From positions 1 through 11,658 of the forward strand of contig SFQP01000024.1 of the NCBI GenBank assembly GCA_004562975.1: 11,658 nt of DNA, written 5' to 3'. The position numbers and the translations under genes were made by a program. Under the pieces are notes generated by a model. The model had not been told where the DNA came from and did not search any database. It saw only the letters and a program-made list of their open reading frames with translations. This document shows, one piece after another, positions 5,235-11,658 of this stretch. Within the stretch, counting starts at the first letter, position 1; each line of letters opens with the position of its first letter. The stretch is from a bacterium. GTDB taxonomy: Bacteria; Bacteroidota; Bacteroidia; Bacteroidales; Bacteroidaceae.

Positions 5235-7013
5235 TTAAGCCACCTTCTCCAGCTTCTTGATGATGGCAAAGATAAATGCCGCACTCAGCAGGCAGATACC
5301 GGCCAGCACGCCCCAGATAATGGGCAGCGAAACATTTGCATCCCACAGCAGTGCAGGGATAGCAACCAGCAGGTTACCTGCAGCTGTTGCCACGAACCAA
5401 CCACCCATCATCATGCCTTTATACTGAGGAGGAGCTACTTTGCTTACGAAGGAGATGCCGATGGGTGATAAGAGTAACTCAGCGAGCGTTAAAATCAGAT
5501 AAGTAAGGATGAGCCAGTTGGCCGTGATGCGTTCTTCTTGCGCCTTGTATTCTTTCAGCTCAGCAACCTTTGTTTCAGAAAGATTCTTTACGCATTCCAT
5601 GCGTTCGGCGGGCTGAATAAATGTGAGGTGCTTGACGATGCCCGAGGCATTTGCAGTTTCGAGATTGAATGTCTTTTCAAAGCCTTTCTTGTCCTTTTCG
5701 GGGTCCTCACTCTTGATTTTGTTGAAAATGGAGTCATAGTTGGCTGCGGCTATTGCCTTGTCGCTCACGTTGAGCAACTCATGTTGCTTCAAGAGAATTT
5801 TGGCATTTTTGATGTTGTCGGCTTCTGCCGGTTTTTGCAGTCCCATCGAAGAACCCACCATGACGAAGAAACCTATTGCTGCAACGAGCATACCGAGTCC
5901 GATTTTTGTAGGAGCTTTGGGCTCTTTGCCTTTCTTGCCAAGGAATCCGAATAGCGCAACGCTCACAGGCGTGAGGGCTACCACAAAGCAGGGATTAAAT
6001 TGCTGGAAGATAGGAGCGTCTACAGCCGTTTCGGGCTTTAAGGTAAGGAACTTGTAAACGAGGAATGCCAGCGAGAGAATGATTACCAAGAATGCATAAC
6101 CCTTGCTTTTGGCGGTTTTGCTTTGGAAGATAGCAAACAAGGCATAAACAATGAAAATGCAGGCAACCAGATTGAACACGTCGAATACCATGCTTTGCAG
6201 CCCTGTTGAAACGGTTTGTGTGTACGAATCTGCGAAATAAGTCAGCGTAGCACCGTTTTGGTGGAAAGCCATCCAGAAGAAGATAACTACGGCAAACACG
6301 AGGCAGAGGCAGATGATGCGTTCTTTTGTTTCAGCGGGAGATATTGTCTCGGTTGCATCGTTGGCTTTGCTTGCTTCTTTCTTCTTGTCAGCATGGGCAA
6401 ACCACGAGCGCAGGCCGTAATATATTGCCATCGAAACAATCAGGGAAACACAAGCCACGGCAAACGAGAAATGGTAGGCAGCACCTTCTGAATATCCCAA
6501 CGAGCTGATGGCCCAGTTCTTTACGGCGATGGCGGCGGTGGGGGCAAACATGGCGCCGATATTGATGGCCATGTAGAAGAGCGAGAACCCCGACTCACGC
6601 TTGTCGCTGTACTTCGCATCGTCGTAAAGGTTACCGACCATTACTTGCAGGTTACCCTTGAACAGTCCTGTACCCAAGCTGATAAGTAGCAGCGCGGCAC
6701 CCATGGCAATGACGGCCACTGTGTTTGCGCCAAGGGGAACGGAAAGGAGCACATAGCCAAGGAACATAATGGAGATTCCCGATGTTACCATCTTTCCGTA
6801 TCCGAATTTATCTGCAAGAATACCGCCCAGCAAGGGAAGGAAATAGACAAGACCCAAGAAAACGGAGTAGATAATTCCTGCAACGCCGGAGCCGAATCCG
6901 AAGTTTGCCTTCAAAAACAAAATAAACACTGCGAGCATCGTATAATACCCGAAACGCTCACCCGTGTTGGCCAAAGCTAATGCATACAGGCCTTTAGGTT
7001 GTCCTTCAAACAT
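5235..7013 (-). CDS. POT/PTR family proton-coupled di/tripeptide transporter, enlarged form
   Basis: A 592-residue inner-membrane protein of the POT (PTR2) branch of MFS. Residues 19-24 are ERFGYY, the end of the ExxERFxYY proton-coupling motif, with the first Glu replaced by Asn16. The PTR signature GGILADKFGYGKMVTSGISI lies at 63-82, NP at 340-341, and a conserved TM10 Glu512 in AELLLSPIG. I count six helices (about 10-34, 45-65, 75-95, 97-118, 143-166, 180-202), a charged cytoplasmic loop (205-231), TM7 (232-252), an extra hairpin of two helices (275-296, 305-323), TM8 (338-358), TM9 (370-390), a soluble loop of about 105 residues (391-497), and TM10-12 (498-520, 533-555, 562-585). Positive-inside charges fit 14 segments and a periplasmic loop. 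It follows uvrA by 37 bp with no clear promoter, and its third-position composition is more AT-rich than uvrA. Confidence 0.92.
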   Translation of the reverse strand: MFEGQPKGLYALALANTGERFGYYTMLAVFILFLKANFGFGSGVAGIIYSVFLGLVYFLPLLGGILADKFGYGKMVTSGISIMFLGYVLLSVPLGANTVAVIAMGAALLLISLGTGLFKGNLQVMVGNLYDDAKYSDKRESGFSLFYMAINIGAMFAPTAAIAVKNWAISSLGYSEGAAYHFSFAVACVSLIVSMAIYYGLRSWFAHADKKKEASKANDATETISPAETKERIICLCLVFAVVIFFWMAFHQNGATLTYFADSYTQTVSTGLQSMVFDVFNLVACIFIVYALFAIFQSKTAKSKGYAFLVIILSLAFLVYKFLTLKPETAVDAPIFQQFNPCFVVALTPVSVALFGFLGKKGKEPKAPTKIGLGMLVAAIGFFVMVGSSMGLQKPAEADNIKNAKILLKQHELLNVSDKAIAAANYDSIFNKIKSEDPEKDKKGFEKTFNLETANASGIVKHLTFIQPAERMECVKNLSETKVAELKEYKAQEERITANWLILTYLILTLAELLLSPIGISFVSKVAPPQYKGMMMGGWFVATAAGNLLVAIPALLWDANVSLPIIWGVLAGICLLSAAFIFAIIKKLEKVA

Positions 7014-7050
7014 AGTTTTTTGATTTTTTTGAAATAGTTATTGATTGGAT

Positions 7051-9909
<2,859 letters not shown>

Positions 9910-9934
9910 GTATGGGTGAAAGCCAGTGGTAGGG

Positions 9935-10633
9935 CTATTCGGTGGCACCTGTGCCGTTTTCGGTGTAGCCGCGCAGCAGGTTGATGGTTTTTTTGATATG
10001 ATAGTTTTTCCCGTCGGCTCCCCGGGCTTCGATGAGCAGATAGTAGGCCCCGTCGGGCACGTTGCTCCCGCCGCTGCGTCCGTCCCATCCCCCTTCGGGG
10101 TCGTCCCACTCGTAGAGTTTCTTGCCCCAGCGGCTGAACACGCGGGCCTTGAAACTCACGATGCTTTTGTAGCCCTCCTTCACGCGGAACACGTCGTTGA
10201 TGCCGTCACCGTTGGGAGTGAAGGCGTTGGGCACTTCGAGTTTCGACTCCGAGATGGTGATGTTGAACGGGTCGTCCATGTTGTAGGCAATGGTGTCCGT
10301 GCCCTGCACGAAGGAAACGAGCAGTTCCACGGTGAAACTGCCGCTTTGGTTGAAGGTGTACTGCGTATCCTCCTCGTAACGCACAAGGAGCGGCTTCTCT
10401 TCGCCCACGCGGGTGAACCGCCATTCGTAGAGCGGCGTGTACGTGCCCACGTTTTCGGGGTTCGCCTTGAAGGTGGCCACCAAGGGCGCGGAACCGTCGT
10501 ACTGCGTGTCGTCCACCTCCATGCCGTCCTCGTCCACGTAAGTCATGGTGGGGTTGGCCGTGGGGTAAGCGTTTTGTGCCGCAGCCGTCAGGAACGCCGG
10601 GAGGCATAAAAGCAGGCTTAACAGATATTTCAT
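9935..10633 (-). CDS. Secreted protein with PKD-like region and T9SS type B (CHU_C) sorting domain
   Basis: A 232-residue exported protein. Residues 1-19 are a signal peptide (KYLLSLLLCLPAFLTAAA). Residues about 45-128 look like a PKD/Ig-like beta sandwich (SAPLVATFKANPEN; PLYEWRF; TFNQSGSFTVELLV). Residues 133-221 are a gliding-motility-associated C-terminal domain: VPNAFTPNGDGINDVFRV, then FSRWGKKLYEW, GGWDGRSGG, VPDGAYYLLIEARG and IKKTINLLRG. This domain directs secretion and surface attachment by the type IX secretion system (type B cargo). There is no enzymatic domain, so it is probably a small surface-exposed or adhesive/structural protein; its partner is unknown. No T9SS component gene lies in the window. 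uvrA follows on the same strand after 25 bp. Confidence 0.88.
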   Translation of the reverse strand: MKYLLSLLLCLPAFLTAAAQNAYPTANPTMTYVDEDGMEVDDTQYDGSAPLVATFKANPENVGTYTPLYEWRFTRVGEEKPLLVRYEEDTQYTFNQSGSFTVELLVSFVQGTDTIAYNMDDPFNITISESKLEVPNAFTPNGDGINDVFRVKEGYKSIVSFKARVFSRWGKKLYEWDDPEGGWDGRSGGSNVPDGAYYLLIEARGADGKNYHIKKTINLLRGYTENGTGATE

Positions 10634-10658
10634 GGGAGAGTTGGCAAAAAATTCTCGG

Positions 10659-10666
10659 CAAAGTTA
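10659..10666 (-). promoter_or_regulatory. Probable -7 element upstream of the CHU_C gene (and uvrA)
   Basis: Read on the minus strand the site is TAACTTTG, an exact TAnnTTTG, 25 bp before the ATG at 10633. At the expected distance upstream (about 10686-10690) there is no TTTG; instead the position falls in the alternating CGCG/TATA tract, so the -33 half is missing or replaced. The leader would be short, under 20 nt. Confidence 0.5.
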
Positions 10667-10682
10667 ATGATATGTCCCCTTT

Positions 10683-11032
10683 CGCGCGCGTATATATACG
10701 TATTTTATTTCCCGAAAAAAGCGTTCACTCCTTCACCGGTAGACTTTTTCCTGCTGATTTTCAGGAGTAAACAGTGTGAAGGCTTGCTTTTTCAAACCTT
10801 CACACCGGGGGTGCGGATGGGTCGGGCGGTGAATGATGGTGCGAATAACAAAATGATGTTAAATTCAGGGTATTTCAAGATTTCACCGCGTGTGAAGGGT
10901 TGCGGAGGCGGTGTGAAGGCTTGAACGCCCCAAGTATTCACACCGTAAATCATTGAATATCAGTCGTTTCAGTGGGGTGTGTGAAGGCTTGAACCCTTTT
11001 TCGGGGAATAAATTAGCGTATATGCGCGCGCG
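10683..11032. repeat. Diverged inverted repeat with alternating purine-pyrimidine ends
   Basis: Bases 10683-10736 match the reverse complement of 10981-11032. My hand alignment gives about 45 identities in 56 columns with small gaps. Shared landmarks in order are CGCGCGCG, ATATACG, TTTATT, CCCGAAAAA, GTTCA and CCTTCAC. The outer edge of each arm is a strictly alternating purine-pyrimidine tract: 20 nt at 10683-10702 and 23 nt at 11016-11038. The 244 bp between the arms hold further repeats and hairpins, and no reading frame of interest. Confidence 0.7.
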
Positions 11033-11063
11033 TGTGTGAAGAGTTTACTGTGTGAAGGGTAGG
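10774..11063. repeat. Cluster of GTGTGAAGG-family motifs forming hairpins
   Basis: On the plus strand the motif GTGTGAAGG[C/G]TTG occurs at 10774, 10890, 10911 and 10979, with degenerate copies at 11034 and 11050; inverted copies end at 10806 and 10945. Copies pair as hairpins. Bases 10774-10786 pair with 10793-10805 (12 of 13 positions, 6-nt loop CTTTTT). CGGTGTGAA at 10909-10917 pairs perfectly with 10937-10945, enclosing a second stem, CTTG (10920-10923) with CAAG (10931-10934). Spacing is irregular and orientation mixed, so this is not a CRISPR array. No transposase is present. It may be a miniature dispersed intergenic element. Confidence 0.7.
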
Positions 11064-11443
11064 GAAGTCTGTTTTGATTTTATATAAATTCACATCTTGC
11101 GCATTTTCATTCCTTTCCCTTGGTTGGTGTTGTTGGTTGGCGGAATATGGCTTCACAAGTCCAGGACTATTTTTTTCTACTTCCTGATTTGTTTTTTCAA
11201 GTCCCCGAGTTGTGGGCGACAAGTCGGCGACTTGTGGGCGAAGCAGGGGAGGGCGGGATCGTAACTCGTGTAGCTATGCCGGTAGTCCATTGGATTACGT
11301 CAGTTGCCGCTTCGCTGAATGCCCTTTTGCCTTTCCGTAGCGCATGAAAAGCGTGTTCCGCAGAAGGCGGATTTACCCAAACACAGATTTCCGCATTTTG
11401 AATAAGATAGGCGGCTCGGAATAAGAAAAACAAAGCCGAAAGC
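11064..11443. other. Non-coding stretch with short repeats; no gene recognised
   Basis: No frame on either strand in this stretch resembles a protein family or has a convincing start. Visible structure is limited: TTGGTTGG twice (11120-11127, 11133-11140), an 11-nt palindrome AGTCCAGGACT (11158-11168), a direct repeat TTGTGGGCGA (11210-11219, 11232-11241) flanking the palindrome ACAAGTCGGCGACTTGT (11219-11235), and TCCGC/GGCGGA-type self-complementarity near 11357-11371. It may be decayed coding sequence or an upstream regulatory region. Confidence 0.5.
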
Positions 11444-11478
11444 TTTTTTCGTTCTTTACTCGCCTTGCACTATCTTTG
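11444..11478 (+). promoter_or_regulatory. Promoter-like sequence before the WYL fragment
   Basis: TATCTTTG at 11471-11478 is an exact TAnnTTTG. About 19 bp upstream lies TTTTTTCG (11444-11451), an imperfect -33 element. Transcription would start near 11485, at or just before the first codons that resemble WYL proteins, leaving no room for the missing N-terminal domains. Confidence 0.55.
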
Positions 11479-11489
11479 CCACGAAGGAG

Positions 11490-11658
11490 GGTTGTACAGG
11501 TATCATTCCGAGTGATGACCCTATAGAGCATGTAGTTCTCAGAGCATATTGGAACGCTCCTGACTATTTCAGGACATTGCCACTGCATGAGTCCCAGAAG
11601 GAACTTCAAAGCGATGAGGAATCAACGACGTTCTCTTATGACGTGAAGCTGACTTATG
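11490..11658 (+). pseudogene. WYL-domain transcriptional regulator, C-terminal part without its N-terminus (runs off the window)
   Basis: From about 11490 an open frame reads GCTGIIPSDDPIEHVVLRAY, then WNAPDYFRTLPLHESQKELQ and so on to the window end without a stop. This is the C-terminal region of WYL proteins: the G[IV]I...P[IEQ]xVVLR strand, then YFRTLPLHxSQxEL, then an F-x-Y strand leading to a 'PTYDF' segment (here KLTY). WYL proteins normally have an N-terminal winged helix-turn-helix and a WYL ligand-sensing core before this part. Neither is encoded in the preceding 850 bases in any frame, and no in-frame ATG or GTG start is near. The visible codons have no frameshift or stop, so the truncation may be recent. 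It could instead be a short expressed fragment; the 3' end is not seen. Confidence 0.62.

Noticed and set aside
9910..9948. Upstream ATG for uvrA adding 13 residues
   Set aside because: It overlaps the stop of the CHU_C gene, and the extra residues have no counterpart in UvrA, whereas MANNEQAYIEILGARVHNLK aligns with the usual UvrA start.
10683..11032. Invertible (phase-variable) DNA segment
   Set aside because: The arms are only about 80% identical by hand alignment, and no invertase gene is adjacent; xerC here is the housekeeping type. I see no promoter in the enclosed 244 bp.
10774..11063. CRISPR array
   Set aside because: Repeat copies are short, in both orientations and irregularly spaced, with no uniform spacers and no cas genes.
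11197..11433. A minus-strand open frame of 78 codons in the gene-free region
   Set aside because: It has no homology I can recognise, spans the short repeats, and its composition looks non-coding.

Overview
The window looks like chromosomal DNA of a Bacteroidota member, most likely Bacteroidales (Prevotellaceae- or Bacteroidaceae-like); I cannot resolve the genus. The evidence is the phylum-type promoters (TTTG, about 20 bp, TAnnTTTG) before nlpC and rpsU, a DUF3109 protein, a type IX secretion (CHU_C) C-terminal domain, A-rich leaders mostly without Shine-Dalgarno sites, and the order rpsU - xerC - hpf.

Left part, plus strand (1-4851): the 3' end of a DUF3109 gene; an envelope group of secreted NlpC/P60 peptidase, secreted CapA-type metallophosphatase and MscS-like channel, read from a promoter at 390-421; rpsU (bS21) with its own promoter and a strong hairpin terminator; then xerC-hpf. 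The hpf start has a textbook Shine-Dalgarno site, unlike the other genes here.

Middle (4852-7013): a non-coding stretch with inverted repeats and a shared terminator hairpin at 5000-5024. On the minus strand follow an unrecorded frameshifted relic of the C-terminus of an S9 (DPP/prolyl-oligopeptidase-like) peptidase and a POT di/tripeptide transporter. The relic touches the transporter stop codon, so an extracytoplasmic peptidase gene was probably lost beside the peptide importer. The transporter carries an extra membrane pair and a loop of about 105 residues, and is visibly poorer in G/C at third positions than uvrA.

Right part, minus strand (7051-10633): a small secreted protein with a PKD-like domain and a T9SS type B sorting domain, then uvrA 25 bp downstream.

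Last kilobase (10634-11658): no intact gene. It holds a diverged inverted repeat edged by long alternating purine-pyrimidine tracts, with many GTGTGAAGG-family motifs between that fold into hairpins; then a repeat-rich stretch with no gene; then a promoter-like TATCTTTG placed directly before an open frame encoding the C-terminal part of a WYL-domain regulator without its N-terminus. There is no CRISPR array, insertion sequence, complete phage gene or recognisable defence system. The best candidates for something undescribed are the GTGTGAAGG repeat block and the two gene relics.
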